A stretch of 64,000 bases of DNA, taken from contig NZ_JAUFRA010000005.1 of the NCBI RefSeq assembly GCF_030410045.1, forward strand, positions 372,001 through 436,000, in the 5' to 3' direction. This document shows, piece after piece, positions 1-8,866 of this stretch. The stretch comes from Marivivens donghaensis. GTDB taxonomy: Bacteria; Pseudomonadota; Alphaproteobacteria; Rhodobacterales; Rhodobacteraceae. Positions within the stretch are counted from its first letter, which is position 1. Every line of letters starts with the position of its first letter. The notes under the pieces are model-generated. The model made no database searches. It saw nothing but the letters and a program-made list of their open reading frames with translations, and had not been told where the DNA came from. A program made the translations under genes and the position numbers.

Positions 1-330
1 CGATGCGGTGCGGTTCACGTTGTCGGTCAGTGCCTCAACGATGATCGCGATACCGTTCGGGCCATAGCCTTCGTAACGGATTTCGGTGTAATCGTCGCCG
101 TCACCCATCTGCGATTTCTTAATCGCGCGTTCGATCACGTCCTTAGGCATAGACTGCGATTTCGCAGCTTTGATCGCCAGACGCAGACGCGGGTTCTTAT
201 CGGGATCAGGGTCGCCCATCTTTGCGGCTACGGTGATCTCTTTGGAAAATTTGGAGAACATTTTGGACCGCGCAGCGTCTTGACGCCCTTTGCGGTGTTG
301 GATGTTAGCCCATTTACTATGGCCGGCCAT
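1..330 (-). CDS. yebC: YebC/PmpR-family protein (3' part missing)
   Basis: The first 110 residues of a YebC/PmpR/TACO1-family protein are present; the rest lies beyond the left edge. The family is known as DNA-binding transcriptional regulators, and more recently as factors that relieve ribosome stalling. The start MAGHSKWANIQHRKGRQD and the following RSKMFSKFSKEI and KNPRLRLAI segments are diagnostic. The ATG at 328-330 follows an AAAGAGGTCCCC ribosome site on the minus strand. It is the first gene of a minus-strand stretch, about 70 bp beyond the end of the SLC13-type transporter gene. Only the N-terminal helical domain and the start of the second domain are visible. Confidence 0.95.
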   Translation of the reverse strand, partial: MAGHSKWANIQHRKGRQDAARSKMFSKFSKEITVAAKMGDPDPDKNPRLRLAIKAAKSQSMPKDVIERAIKKSQMGDGDDYTEIRYEGYGPNGIAIIVEALTDNVNRTAS

Positions 331-399
331 GGGGACCTCTTTTCAGTCTATCGGACAGTTCGCGTCTCTATATGTCAGTCGGGCGGCTGGCTGCAAGCC

Positions 400-2181
400 T
401 CAGAGCGGCCAGATCAACGGGATGATGGCTGAACATAGGAACGCAAGCGATGCATTGAGCGGTACGCCGACCTTTAGGAAGTCCGAAAACTTATACCCAC
501 CTGGGCCGTAAACGAGCGTGTTGGTCTGGTATCCGATGGGTGTTGAAAAGCTCGCCGAGGCAGCGACCATGACCGCGACGACCAAGGGCCGAGGGTCCAC
601 ACCAATCGCATTGGCAAGCCCTATCGCAATGGGCGTCATCACCACGCCGACCGCGTTGTTCGACACCAATTCGGTCAGAACCATCGACAGTGTGTAGACT
701 GCAAAGACCACCACATAAGGCGGCAAGTCGGTCATGAACGGCGCTAGGCCATTACCGATCAGCGCCACAGCCCCCGAATGATCCAAGGCCGCGCCGACGG
801 CAAGCATCCCAAAGATCAGCGCCAGTAGGCTACCATCCACATGCTCGAAAGCTTCTTCGGCATCGATACAGCCCGTGAGCAAAACCACAGCCACGGCCAC
901 AATCGCCAACAACAAAATCGGCGCCACATTGAACGCCGCCAAAATCACCACACCAAACATCGCAGCAATCGCAATCGGCGCATGGCTACGACGATAGGCA
1001 CGGACCGAGGGTTTCGACACATCGCCAAGGCTCATATCAGCAGCAAGTTTCTGAATGTCCTCGGGCGCGCCTTCCAACAGGAGCGTATCCCCCACCCGCA
1101 CAATCAAATCTTCGATCTGGTTGCCGATGTTTTTGTCACGACGATGCACAGCAAGCGGATAGACGCCATAGCGACGGCGCAAACGCATCTGGCCCAGCTT
1201 GCGCCCAACCATCCGCGATTCAGGGGTAATCAGCACTTCGACCGTGGTGGTTTCAATGGCAGACAACTGGTCCATCCGACGGAGTTCTTTGTTCCGCTGG
1301 AGGCCCAGCAGCTCTGCCATCGGTGTCCGCAGCACAACGCGGTCCCCGACTTGAAGTGTCACCCCTGTCAGATCGCGCCGCAGCGACTGGTCGCCACGCA
1401 CTACGTCAATCAACCGCACGCCTTCGCGTTTGAACAACTGAACGTCGAGCACTTCACGACCAATAAGGTTCGATTCAGGTGGAATGACCGCTTCGGTAAA
1501 GAACCGCATGCGCGACCGATCTGACAAAAGCGAAGCCATGCTCGTGCGATCAGGCAGCAGCTTACGCCCGAAAATCAAAAGATAAGCCATCGTCCAAAGC
1601 GAGATCACGATACCAATAGGCGTGATTTCAAAGATCGAAAACGGCTCCATCCCAGACTGACGGGCTACACCATCCACCAACAGGTTGGTCGATGTACCGA
1701 TCAGCGTCATCGTGCCGCCCACAATCGCGCCATAGGACAAGGGGATCAGCAACTTCGAGGCAGAGACACCCAAGGTCCGCGACAGCTGCACAAAAACGGG
1801 CAACATCACAACGACCACAGGGGTGTTATTCACAAAGGCCGAGGAAACGATGACAAAGCCCATCAACCCCGCCAGCGCCAATTTGGGGCGCTCCTCAGCA
1901 TGAGCTTGCGCAAATTCCGTCATCCGCGCGAGGGCACCTGTCCTCACCAACGCTCCCATAACGATAAACATCGCCGCAATGGTCCAAGGTGCAGGGTTCG
2001 ACAACGACGACACCGCCACGTCATAGGGCAAAATGCCCAAAGCCAACATGATCGCAACGCCTGTGATCGCCACAACTTCGGTCGGGTAGGTTTCCCGCAG
2101 GAACATGACGAACATGCCGACAACGATCATCAACGCGACGATGGCCTGACCTGTCTGCGACAGGTGTATTAGGTCGACCAT
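400..2181 (-). CDS. SLC13-family (DASS-type) permease with two TrkA-C domains
   Basis: A 593-aa inner-membrane carrier. Hydrophobic helices fill roughly residues 1-195 and 400-593. Between them is a soluble block (about 200-385) that reads as two RCK_C/TrkA-C modules; one contains the phrase VGDRVVLRTP, the other VGDTLLLEGAP. The motifs SAFVNNTPVVVVMLP and SNNAVGVVMTPIAIGLA match the SNT-type repeats of the DASS/ArsB/NhaD fold. Proteins of this layout are annotated as sodium-coupled dicarboxylate or sulfate carriers; the substrate cannot be read here. I chose the ATG at 2179-2181 because GGGG lies six bases upstream; an in-frame TTG 12 bp earlier has no such support. It appears to be a single gene. 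Confidence 0.88.
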   Translation of the reverse strand: MVDLIHLSQTGQAIVALMIVVGMFVMFLRETYPTEVVAITGVAIMLALGILPYDVAVSSLSNPAPWTIAAMFIVMGALVRTGALARMTEFAQAHAEERPKLALAGLMGFVIVSSAFVNNTPVVVVMLPVFVQLSRTLGVSASKLLIPLSYGAIVGGTMTLIGTSTNLLVDGVARQSGMEPFSIFEITPIGIVISLWTMAYLLIFGRKLLPDRTSMASLLSDRSRMRFFTEAVIPPESNLIGREVLDVQLFKREGVRLIDVVRGDQSLRRDLTGVTLQVGDRVVLRTPMAELLGLQRNKELRRMDQLSAIETTTVEVLITPESRMVGRKLGQMRLRRRYGVYPLAVHRRDKNIGNQIEDLIVRVGDTLLLEGAPEDIQKLAADMSLGDVSKPSVRAYRRSHAPIAIAAMFGVVILAAFNVAPILLLAIVAVAVVLLTGCIDAEEAFEHVDGSLLALIFGMLAVGAALDHSGAVALIGNGLAPFMTDLPPYVVVFAVYTLSMVLTELVSNNAVGVVMTPIAIGLANAIGVDPRPLVVAVMVAASASFSTPIGYQTNTLVYGPGGYKFSDFLKVGVPLNASLAFLCSAIIPLIWPL

Positions 2182-2243
2182 GAAATTCCCCAAGCTATTG
2201 GCACTCTATAGTTGCCGCGCCGCATGTTCGGACGCAAGCCCCC

Positions 2244-3068
2244 TCAACTCAAAGGCGACGGGCCACTTTGTGACAATCGGCCTCCATGGCGGACCATTTC
2301 CACGCGGGTTGCTTTGCCTGTGCGGTCATCGGTTTCCACATATAGGCCCGATACCGTCACATCGCCCATCGCGGGTTCAAAACGGTTCTTCGCCATGCCC
2401 GTGATAAACCGACGCAGTGGTTCCGACTTGGTCATACCAATCACGCTGTCATAATCGCCGCACATCCCCGCATCCGACTGAAACGCCGTGCCCGCTGGCA
2501 AAATCTGCGCGTCGCCGGTCGGCACGTGCGTGTGCGTCCCCACAACAACCGAAGCCTTCCCATCGCAAAAGTGACCCATCGCCATTTTCTCTGATGTCGC
2601 CTCGCAGTGCACATCCACCAAGGTCGCCTGCACCAACCCACCCAAGGGAAACTGACGCAGCACCTGATCCACGGCAGAGAACGGGTCATCAAACGGGCGC
2701 TTCATGAACACCTGACCCAGCACTTGCGTCACAAGTACCTTCTGCCCCCGCCGCGCCGTAAACACCCGCGCCCCTTTGCCTGGTGCCACCTTGGAGAAAT
2801 TCAACGGACGAATGATCCGCGGCTCTTGCTCGCAAAAGGCCATCATGTCCTTTTGGTCAAAGGCGTGATCGCCCAAGGTGATCACATCTGCGCCCGCGTC
2901 CAGCAACATCTTGGCGTGTTCGCCCGACAATCCCATGCCGCGCGTTGCGTTTTCGCCGTTCACCACAACGAAATCGAGCCCCCACGCGTCCCGCATTTTC
3001 GGGATCGCATCCACCACAGCCGCGCGTCCGCCACGACCCATTACATCGCCAAGAAAGAGTATTTTCAT
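2244..3068 (-). CDS. YmdB-family metallophosphoesterase (2',3'-cyclic-nucleotide phosphodiesterase type)
   Basis: A 274-aa cytoplasmic protein of the TIGR00282/YmdB family, whose Bacillus member is a cyclic-nucleotide phosphodiesterase affecting biofilm and motility decisions. Metal-site motifs appear in the family order: LGDVMGR at the N-terminus (D8), VVNGENA near 37, LGDHAFDQK near 66, HCEATSEK near 155 and VGTHTHVPTGD near 178. Length is normal for the family. An AGAGG ribosome site precedes the ATG at 3066-3068. Upstream lies the GC-rich dispersed repeat and then the 5-formyl-THF cyclo-ligase gene on the same strand, so the genes may be co-transcribed through the repeat. Confidence 0.9.
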   Translation of the reverse strand: MKILFLGDVMGRGGRAAVVDAIPKMRDAWGLDFVVVNGENATRGMGLSGEHAKMLLDAGADVITLGDHAFDQKDMMAFCEQEPRIIRPLNFSKVAPGKGARVFTARRGQKVLVTQVLGQVFMKRPFDDPFSAVDQVLRQFPLGGLVQATLVDVHCEATSEKMAMGHFCDGKASVVVGTHTHVPTGDAQILPAGTAFQSDAGMCGDYDSVIGMTKSEPLRRFITGMAKNRFEPAMGDVTVSGLYVETDDRTGKATRVEMVRHGGRLSQSGPSPLS

Positions 3069-3122
3069 GAAATACCTCTAGGCCCGTGCCAATAAATGCG
3101 CAACCTCCGCCGCTCTCTGCGC

Positions 3123-3186
3123 TGCCTTTGTGCTTCAAATATCCCGGGGGTGAATGGGCCAAAGGCCCAGAGGGGGCAGCGCCCCC
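3123..3186 (+). repeat. Dispersed intergenic repeat, copy 1 (AAATATCCCGGGGG family)
   Basis: The copy begins with TGCCTTTGTGC (3123-3133), then two variable bases and CAAATATCCCGGGGG (3136-3150). A 21-base spacer holds a small hairpin (GGGCC-AAA-GGCCC, 3156-3168). The copy ends in a GC palindrome GGGGGC-AGC-GCCCCC (3172-3186). The same head and tail occur at 19959-20011 (plus) and 61247-61306 (minus). Here it fills the gap between two minus-strand genes, its GC palindrome ending just before the cyclo-ligase stop codon. Confidence 0.85.
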
Positions 3187-3192
3187 TGCCCT

Positions 3193-3747
3193 TTACCCGA
3201 CCTCGATCACACCGTTTTCGGTCACGATCAGGTTCAATGGCTGGTCTACGGGTTCGAGTGGGATATTGGCATCCTCTTGGGCACTATAGGCAAACCCAAT
3301 CGCCAGCGTTGCGCGTTTGGCACGCAGCTGCTCTAGCGTGCGATCATAGAAACCACCGCCATACCCCAGACGACCGCCTGTCCGCGAAAACGCGACGAGG
3401 GGCACGATGAGGATCTCTGGCTCGATCCAGTCGCCGCTTTCGGGGATCATTGCGCCGAACTCTCCCGCGATAAGGGCGCAGTCTGGTTCCCACTGGCGGA
3501 ACTTGAGCGGCGTTGCAGCCCCCATGATCACAGGCACCCCGACAGGGCCGTGCGCTGCGGCCTCGGCCATTGCGGGCAGCGGATCAATCTCGGTCCGCAT
3601 CGGCATGTAACCCGCGAGCGGCACGCCACGATACCCCGCGAGGACCTCTGACAGATGCGCGGATGTGCCAATGCCCGCTTGATGAGCCTCTTTGCGGCGG
3701 GCAAAGGCGGCAACGCGGGCCGCAGCCTTCTGTTCATCAAGCGTCAT
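3193..3747 (-). CDS. 5-formyltetrahydrofolate cyclo-ligase
   Basis: A 184-aa enzyme that converts 5-formyl-THF to 5,10-methenyl-THF with ATP, returning the stored folate to one-carbon metabolism. Family motifs visible are MPMRTEIDPLP in the N-terminal half and GRLGYGGGFYDRTL in the C-terminal half, the folate/ATP-binding loop. The ATG at 3745-3747 overlaps the mgtE stop as ATGA, which argues for translational coupling; an in-frame ATG 12 bp upstream would lengthen the overlap. Coupling to a magnesium transporter is probably compaction rather than function. Confidence 0.92.
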   Translation of the reverse strand: MTLDEQKAAARVAAFARRKEAHQAGIGTSAHLSEVLAGYRGVPLAGYMPMRTEIDPLPAMAEAAAHGPVGVPVIMGAATPLKFRQWEPDCALIAGEFGAMIPESGDWIEPEILIVPLVAFSRTGGRLGYGGGFYDRTLEQLRAKRATLAIGFAYSAQEDANIPLEPVDQPLNLIVTENGVIEVG

Positions 3748-5117
3748 AGGAGCATCCATCCAGCCAAGCCAAGGAAAGCAAAGAACCCGACGACATCTGT
3801 CACCGTGGTCACAAAGGCACCAGAGGCCAGTGCAGGGTCGACACCAGCACGTTCGAGCGCGACAGGCACCATCGTGCCAGCAAGCCCAGCGACCACAAGG
3901 TTGATAACCATCGCCAGCGCGAGGACCACACCCAGCATAGGCGTGCCGAACCAGACGTAACCGACCAAGCCCATGAGCACCGCAAAGACCAATCCGTTCA
4001 AAAGACCGACCATCATCTCTTTGCGGATCACGCGCCAGACGTTCGATCCTGTCAGGTCGCGTGTCGCCATCGCACGCACCGCAACGGTCAACGATTGTGT
4101 GCCCGCATTGCCGCCCATCGACGCCACAATCGGCATCAACACAGCCAAAGCCACGAGCCCCGAAATCGTCGTCTCAAACAGGCTGATCACCATGGATGCG
4201 AGGATCGCCGTCACGAGGTTCACGCCGAGCCACGGAAGGCGCTGGCGCGTGGTCTCGAGCACGCTGTCCGACAGGCTACCTTCGCCCACACCCGCAAGAC
4301 GCAGGATGTCTTCTTCGTGTTCTTCGTCCAGAAGGGTCATCGCGTCGTCGATGGTAATCACACCGACGAGACGGTCATCTTCGTCCACGACAGGCGCCGA
4401 AATGAGGTGGTAGTGGTTGAACGCATGGGCCACATCCGCCGCCGTATCGTTCACGTCAAAGACGCGGAAACTTTCCTCGCAAATGTCACGCAGCTTGGCG
4501 CTGCGGGGAGAAGACAGGATACGGCCAAGGGTCGCATAGGCCACGGGTTTGATCTTGGGATCAACCAACACGACATGGTAAAACTGATCCGGCAGATCGA
4601 TACCCGACCGCATGAAATCAATCGTTTCACCAACCGTCCAATGTTCGGGCGCACGGACGATCTCCACCTGCATGTGGCGGCCAGCGGATTCTTCGGGATA
4701 AGCGAGCGCCTTTTCGACAACGACCCGTTCTGGTCCCTCAAGAACATCCAGAACCGCTTCTTGTTGGTCCTCATCGAGGTATTCAACAAGGTCAACAACG
4801 TCATCGGATTCGAGTTCACGGAAAGCTTCAGCCAATTCCGCAGGCGCGAGGCTTTCGATGATCTCTTCGCGGATACCTTCGTCAAGTTCGGACAGGATTT
4901 CCCCATCCATCCCGCCCTTCCAGACATCCAGCAGGTCCCGCCGTTCGCGCGGCGAGATCTGCTCGATCACATGGGCGATGTCCGCAGGGTGCAAGGGATC
5001 GAGCAGGAAATCGACCTGCTCGGCATCGCCCGCATCAACAGCCTCAAGAACCCCGTCAACGAGACTTTCTGTGACACCAAATGCCTCTTCTTCGTGGTCT
5101 TCGATCAGCTCGGCCAT
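3744..5117 (-). CDS. mgtE: Magnesium transporter MgtE
   Basis: A 457-aa magnesium channel/transporter with the standard MgtE layout: an N-terminal acidic superhelical domain (about 20-125), a pair of CBS domains (about 130-255, including the phrase APVVDEDDRLVGVITIDD) and five membrane helices in the C-terminal 170 residues. The pore motif MGGNAGTQSLTVAVRAMA and the terminal TTVTDVVGFFAFL segment are characteristic. In the family the N and CBS domains act as a cytoplasmic Mg sensor that closes the pore. I chose the ATG at 5115-5117, preceded by GGGGGCGTT, over an upstream in-frame start at 5165. The cyclo-ligase gene follows with a 4-bp overlap. Confidence 0.95.
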   Translation of the reverse strand: MAELIEDHEEEAFGVTESLVDGVLEAVDAGDAEQVDFLLDPLHPADIAHVIEQISPRERRDLLDVWKGGMDGEILSELDEGIREEIIESLAPAELAEAFRELESDDVVDLVEYLDEDQQEAVLDVLEGPERVVVEKALAYPEESAGRHMQVEIVRAPEHWTVGETIDFMRSGIDLPDQFYHVVLVDPKIKPVAYATLGRILSSPRSAKLRDICEESFRVFDVNDTAADVAHAFNHYHLISAPVVDEDDRLVGVITIDDAMTLLDEEHEEDILRLAGVGEGSLSDSVLETTRQRLPWLGVNLVTAILASMVISLFETTISGLVALAVLMPIVASMGGNAGTQSLTVAVRAMATRDLTGSNVWRVIRKEMMVGLLNGLVFAVLMGLVGYVWFGTPMLGVVLALAMVINLVVAGLAGTMVPVALERAGVDPALASGAFVTTVTDVVGFFAFLGLAGWMLL

Positions 5118-5226
5118 AACGCCCCCGTTTGTTGCCCCCAAAATACGTATTTGCCGTGCGGTCACAACACATAGAGGCTGCTTTTCTGCGATTTACGCAA
5201 AGGTTTGATCAGATTAGCATGACAGT

Positions 5227-6513
5227 ATGACAAAACATCTCCTCATCGGGCAAACGCTCTCCTATTCGGGCAATCCTTTTTCCTCAGCGTGGGAAGAAGT
5301 TAGCCATCATTCTTCTCGCGGAGCGGTGCTGATCGACGGCGATACAATCGCTGCCGTGGGCGAAGCAGATGACCTGCGCTGCGCCCATCCCGACGTGCCC
5401 GTGACTGATTATGGCGATGCGTTGATCACCGCAGGTTTTGTTGATGCCCATATGCACTACCCCCAAACGGGCATTATCGCGTCTTGGGGCAAACAGCTGA
5501 TTGATTGGCTGAACACTTACACCTTCCCTGAAGAATCGCGGTTCCATGATTTGGCTTATGCAGAGGAGGTCGCGGGACGGACGCTCGACCTCGCCTTGGC
5601 GCATGGGACGACGACCCTGACGAGCTTTTGCACCATCCATCCAGAATCGGTGGATGCGTTTTTCGGGGCGGCGACGGCACGCGGGATGGCGGTTGTTGCG
5701 GGCAAGACCTGCATGGACCGCAACGCACCAGACACGCTGCGCGATACGGCGCAGTCCGCTTATGACGACAGCAAGCGATTGCTGGAAAAATGGCACGGCG
5801 TCGGGCGCAACACCTATGCGATCACGCCACGGTTTTCGCCAACCTCGACCCCTGAACAGCTAGAGGCGCTGGGTGCCCTGTGGGCCAAACACCCTGATTG
5901 CCTGATGCAAACACACCTGAGCGAACAGCTCCCCGAGATTGAGTGGGTGAAATCGCTCTTTCCTGAATGCCGCGATTATCTGGACACCTACGAACGGTTC
6001 GGACTGCTGGGCAAAGGTGGCCTTTATGGTCACGCGATCCACCTGACTGAGCGTGAGATTGCCCGTTTGTCCGAGGTCGGCGCCTCAGTAGTGCATTGTC
6101 CGACATCCAACACCTTTATCGGGTCTGGCCTGTTCGACCTAATGGGCCTTGCGCAATCGACGATCCGTATTGGACTTGCCACGGACACAGGCGGCGGGTC
6201 GAATTTCTCAATGCTGCGCACGATGGCTACGGCCTATGAGATTGCCCAATTGCGCGGAGTTGCCGTGCATCCTAGCCAGTTGATGTGGCTTGCAACCGAG
6301 GGGTCCGCCTCAGCCCTGCATATGTCGGGGCAAATCGGTCATTTGGGCATTGGCGCAAAAGCTGACATCACGGTGATTGATTTAGCCTCAACCCCTGTGA
6401 TTACGCAGCGCAGCGCCCGCGCAAATGACATTTGGGACGCACTTTTCCCGACCATCATGATGGGTGATGATCGGGCCATTCGCGATGTTTGGGTGGCAGG
6501 TCGGGCCGTTTAA
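5227..6513 (+). CDS. guaD: Guanine deaminase
   Basis: A 428-aa amidohydrolase that hydrolyses guanine to xanthine and ammonia. The metal-binding H-x-H lies in VDAHMHYPQTG (H75, H77). Further ligands are in QTHLSE (about 228-233), YGHAIHL (about 268-273) and ATDTGGGSNFSML (about 318-328). The phrases WLNTYTFPEE and CPTSNTFIGSGLF are typical of bacterial GuaD rather than of cytosine or adenosine deaminases. No clear ribosome site precedes the ATG. It is transcribed alone, diverging from mgtE, and its stop codon overlaps that of the convergent CAP-domain gene by 4 bp. Confidence 0.94.
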   Translation: MTKHLLIGQTLSYSGNPFSSAWEEVSHHSSRGAVLIDGDTIAAVGEADDLRCAHPDVPVTDYGDALITAGFVDAHMHYPQTGIIASWGKQLIDWLNTYTFPEESRFHDLAYAEEVAGRTLDLALAHGTTTLTSFCTIHPESVDAFFGAATARGMAVVAGKTCMDRNAPDTLRDTAQSAYDDSKRLLEKWHGVGRNTYAITPRFSPTSTPEQLEALGALWAKHPDCLMQTHLSEQLPEIEWVKSLFPECRDYLDTYERFGLLGKGGLYGHAIHLTEREIARLSEVGASVVHCPTSNTFIGSGLFDLMGLAQSTIRIGLATDTGGGSNFSMLRTMATAYEIAQLRGVAVHPSQLMWLATEGSASALHMSGQIGHLGIGAKADITVIDLASTPVITQRSARANDIWDALFPTIMMGDDRAIRDVWVAGRAV

Positions 6514-6989
6514 CACGGCCCACCAAGCACCAGAACCCATTCGTTCTGATACCGACCAAGGCCAAACCGCGCGATCCCGTCGAGCAGCATATTCGCCCGA
6601 TGCCCTGGCGATGAGAGCCACGCGTTGAACACCTCGGCCTCGGACCGCTGGCCCCATGCGATGTTTTCAGCGACATAGCCGGAACAATAGCCCTGCGCTT
6701 TGGCGCGATCCCAAGGCATAGACCCATCTGGCCCACGGTGTTCGTGCGAACCCGCCTCGACCAAGGTGCGCGCATAGGCATTGGCCGTCGCTGTCAGTAC
6801 CGCGTTTTCCTCAACCGGACCCAGCCCGTTCTGTGCCCGAAAATCCACCAGCATTTTGCCAAAGCCCGTGGTCGCGGGGGTGATGGTGATACTGCTCATG
6901 TCAGGTGTCGCAGGGCCGAGCGGGATCGGCACCACGACGCAGCCAGACAATGCGGCAATCGATGCAGCGGTGAGTAATGTGTAACGCAT
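6510..6989 (-). CDS. CAP (SCP/PR1)-domain lipoprotein
   Basis: A 159-aa secreted protein with a lipoprotein signal peptide whose lipobox is ALSGC (cysteine 17), followed by a CAP domain. Visible CAP signatures are the SHEHRGPDGS histidine segment, VAENIAWGQ and WLSSPGHRANML. Bacterial CAP-domain proteins are widespread and mostly without known activity. The gene lies between guaD and the 8-oxoguanine deaminase gene. It starts 25 bp beyond the stop codon of the minus-strand deaminase gene and is the downstream gene, so the two could be co-transcribed. Confidence 0.88.
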   Translation of the reverse strand: MRYTLLTAASIAALSGCVVVPIPLGPATPDMSSITITPATTGFGKMLVDFRAQNGLGPVEENAVLTATANAYARTLVEAGSHEHRGPDGSMPWDRAKAQGYCSGYVAENIAWGQRSEAEVFNAWLSSPGHRANMLLDGIARFGLGRYQNEWVLVLGGPC

Positions 6990-7014
6990 GGCAATGCCCC
7001 CAAAGCCGTTTCGT

Positions 7015-8346
7015 TTATTGTATAAGCGCCTTTGCCAAACGGTTTTGCCGTCCGATCATCTGCTCAAGGTCAATCGACACCAAATGGCCGCCCTGAACAA
7101 TCTGACGCCCTTCTACAAAGAGTTCCTTAACACGAGTTGGCCCTGCAAGCAAAATCGCAGCCTTATCCCAGCTGCCTGCGGCCTCAATCCCGTTCATGTC
7201 CCAGATCGCAATGTCGGCCCGTTTACCAACCGCGATTTGACCGCAGTCGTGACGGCCCAGAACCTCTGCACCGCCGCGTGTCGCGATCCACAGCGCCTCG
7301 CGCGATGACATAGCGTCTGCCCCGCGTGCAACTCGTTGGAGGAGCATCGCCTGACGCGCCTCGGCAATCAGATTGCCCGCATCGTTGCTCGCCGATCCAT
7401 CAACGCCAAGACCGACAGGCACGCCCGCGTCCCGCATATCGCGGAGCGGTGCGATCCCAGACCCAAGGCGACAGTTAGAACAGGGGCAATGGGCGACGCC
7501 TGTGCGTGAACGGGCGAACATATCAATTTCGGACCCGTCGAGCTTCACACAATGCGCGTGCCATACGTCCGATCCGGTCCAGCCGAGGTCTTCGGCATAT
7601 TGCCCCGGACGGCAGCCAAACATTTCGAGGCTATAGGCAATGTCCTCATCATTTTCGGCAAGGTGCGTGTGCAGCATCACGCCCTTATCCCGCGCAAGGA
7701 TCGCCGCGTCCCGCATCAGATCACGCGTCACCGAGAACGGCGAACAGGGTGCAATCCCCACACGAACCATCGCCCCGTCGCGGGCATCATGAAAGGCGTC
7801 CACAACGCGAATGCAGTCCTCTAGGATCGCGGGTTCTTGTTCCACAAGGCTATCGGGCGGCAGGCCACCGTTGCTTTCGCCAATGCTCATCGCACCACGT
7901 GTCGGGTGGAACCGCATCCCGATGTCTTGGGCCGCTGCGATGGTGTCATCCAACCGCGACCCGTTCGGATAAAGATAGAGGTGATCCGAGGTCAGCGTGC
8001 AGCCCGAGAGCGCCAGTTCCGCAAGGCCAATAGAGGCCGAAACATACATTTCCTCTGGGCCGAACCGCGACCAAATCGGATAGAGCGTTTTCAGCCACCC
8101 AAAGAGCAACGCATCCTGTCCACCAGGCACTGCGCGGGTCAGCGTTTGATAAAGGTGGTGGTGCGTGTTCACCAAACCGGGCGTCAGAAGGCATCCCTCT
8201 GCATGGACGACCTTTGCGTCCCCTTGCGGCAGATCGGGACCAACTGCGGTGATCACACCGCCATCGATCAAAACATCGCCCGTAAATTCACGCGCATCAT
8301 CATCCATCGTCAGGATGGTTGCGCCTTTGATCAGTGTTTGTGTCAT
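7015..8346 (-). CDS. 8-oxoguanine deaminase
   Basis: A 443-aa amidohydrolase of the cog0402 subgroup. Metal ligands are visible in VNTHHHLYQTLTR (H62, H64), LHTHLAEN, WHAHCVKL and GLGVDGSASNDAGN. The segment CPCSNCRLGSGIAPLRDM and overall length match the 8-oxoguanine deaminase family, which converts 8-oxoguanine to urate, more than the ATZ/TRZ or S-adenosylhomocysteine deaminases that are its nearest alternatives. Nearby guaD makes a purine-base role plausible. The ATG at 8344-8346 is preceded by a poor ribosome site. The CAP-domain gene follows on the same strand. Confidence 0.85.
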   Translation of the reverse strand: MTQTLIKGATILTMDDDAREFTGDVLIDGGVITAVGPDLPQGDAKVVHAEGCLLTPGLVNTHHHLYQTLTRAVPGGQDALLFGWLKTLYPIWSRFGPEEMYVSASIGLAELALSGCTLTSDHLYLYPNGSRLDDTIAAAQDIGMRFHPTRGAMSIGESNGGLPPDSLVEQEPAILEDCIRVVDAFHDARDGAMVRVGIAPCSPFSVTRDLMRDAAILARDKGVMLHTHLAENDEDIAYSLEMFGCRPGQYAEDLGWTGSDVWHAHCVKLDGSEIDMFARSRTGVAHCPCSNCRLGSGIAPLRDMRDAGVPVGLGVDGSASNDAGNLIAEARQAMLLQRVARGADAMSSREALWIATRGGAEVLGRHDCGQIAVGKRADIAIWDMNGIEAAGSWDKAAILLAGPTRVKELFVEGRQIVQGGHLVSIDLEQMIGRQNRLAKALIQ

Positions 8347-8404
8347 GTTTGTCCCGTCTGGAGTGTCCGCCTTAGTCTACAGTGCTTTGGCAGACCCGTC
8401 AGTC

Positions 8405-8716
8405 TTAAAGAGCAACGGGCGCGTTCTGGCGTTCATATTTGAACACTGAGATCGTCGAGTATTTTTCGACCTTGCAGGTAAAGCTGTGCCTCAGTTGTTC
8501 AATCAGCGCGTCGCCATAGCGGGTGAACTTGTTCATGTCATTCACCGAGGCGCAGCGAACTTGGAGAATAATGCTGCCTTCTGCGTCAAAGAGGATTTCT
8601 GCGGTCAGGATTGGTAGACGATCACCGTCTTTTTCCAAGGATTCTGTAAAGAACGCAGCCGCGAGTTTTGACGTCGGCTGGGACCCAAATTTGATGGCAT
8701 AAATTCTGTAAAACAT
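8405..8716 (-). CDS. Hypothetical protein, 103 aa
   Basis: I do not recognise this protein. It is soluble, 103 aa, with no signal peptide or membrane segment, mixed charge and two cysteines, and reads as an alpha/beta domain (TAEILFDAEGSIILQVRC looks like two strands). Codon use resembles the neighbouring genes and there is no long competing frame. The ribosome site is weak (GCGGCACG before the ATG at 8714-8716). It sits between the deaminase gene and the Bax-inhibitor gene, all on the minus strand, and is separated from the latter by a terminator, so it probably has its own promoter in 8717-8818. Confidence 0.6.
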   Translation of the reverse strand: MFYRIYAIKFGSQPTSKLAAAFFTESLEKDGDRLPILTAEILFDAEGSIILQVRCASVNDMNKFTRYGDALIEQLRHSFTCKVEKYSTISVFKYERQNAPVAL

Positions 8717-8818
8717 CGTGCCGCGCGAGCCCTTGACTGGTGATCTGTTACCATCAACGACTCTTCAACCTGAATTTGCACCACGTTTAACCAAATGATC
8801 GTGGGACCTATCCAAACG

Positions 8819-8843
8819 AAAAGGCCGCCCTGAGGCGGCCTTT
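8819..8843 (-). terminator. Intrinsic terminator after the Bax-inhibitor-1 family gene
   Basis: A perfect 10-bp stem AAAGGCCGCC / GGCGGCCTTT with loop CTGA lies 24 bp beyond the stop codon of the minus-strand gene and is followed on that strand by TTTT. The symmetry would also let it act in the other direction. Confidence 0.85.
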
Positions 8844-8866
8844 GAGTGTTTTGTGTTCAGGTGCGA

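Noticed and set aside
4095..5174. 359-codon plus-strand frame opposite mgtE
   Set aside because: mgtE has clear transporter motifs and a ribosome site; the opposite frame is rich in His and Arg, as expected for an antisense shadow.
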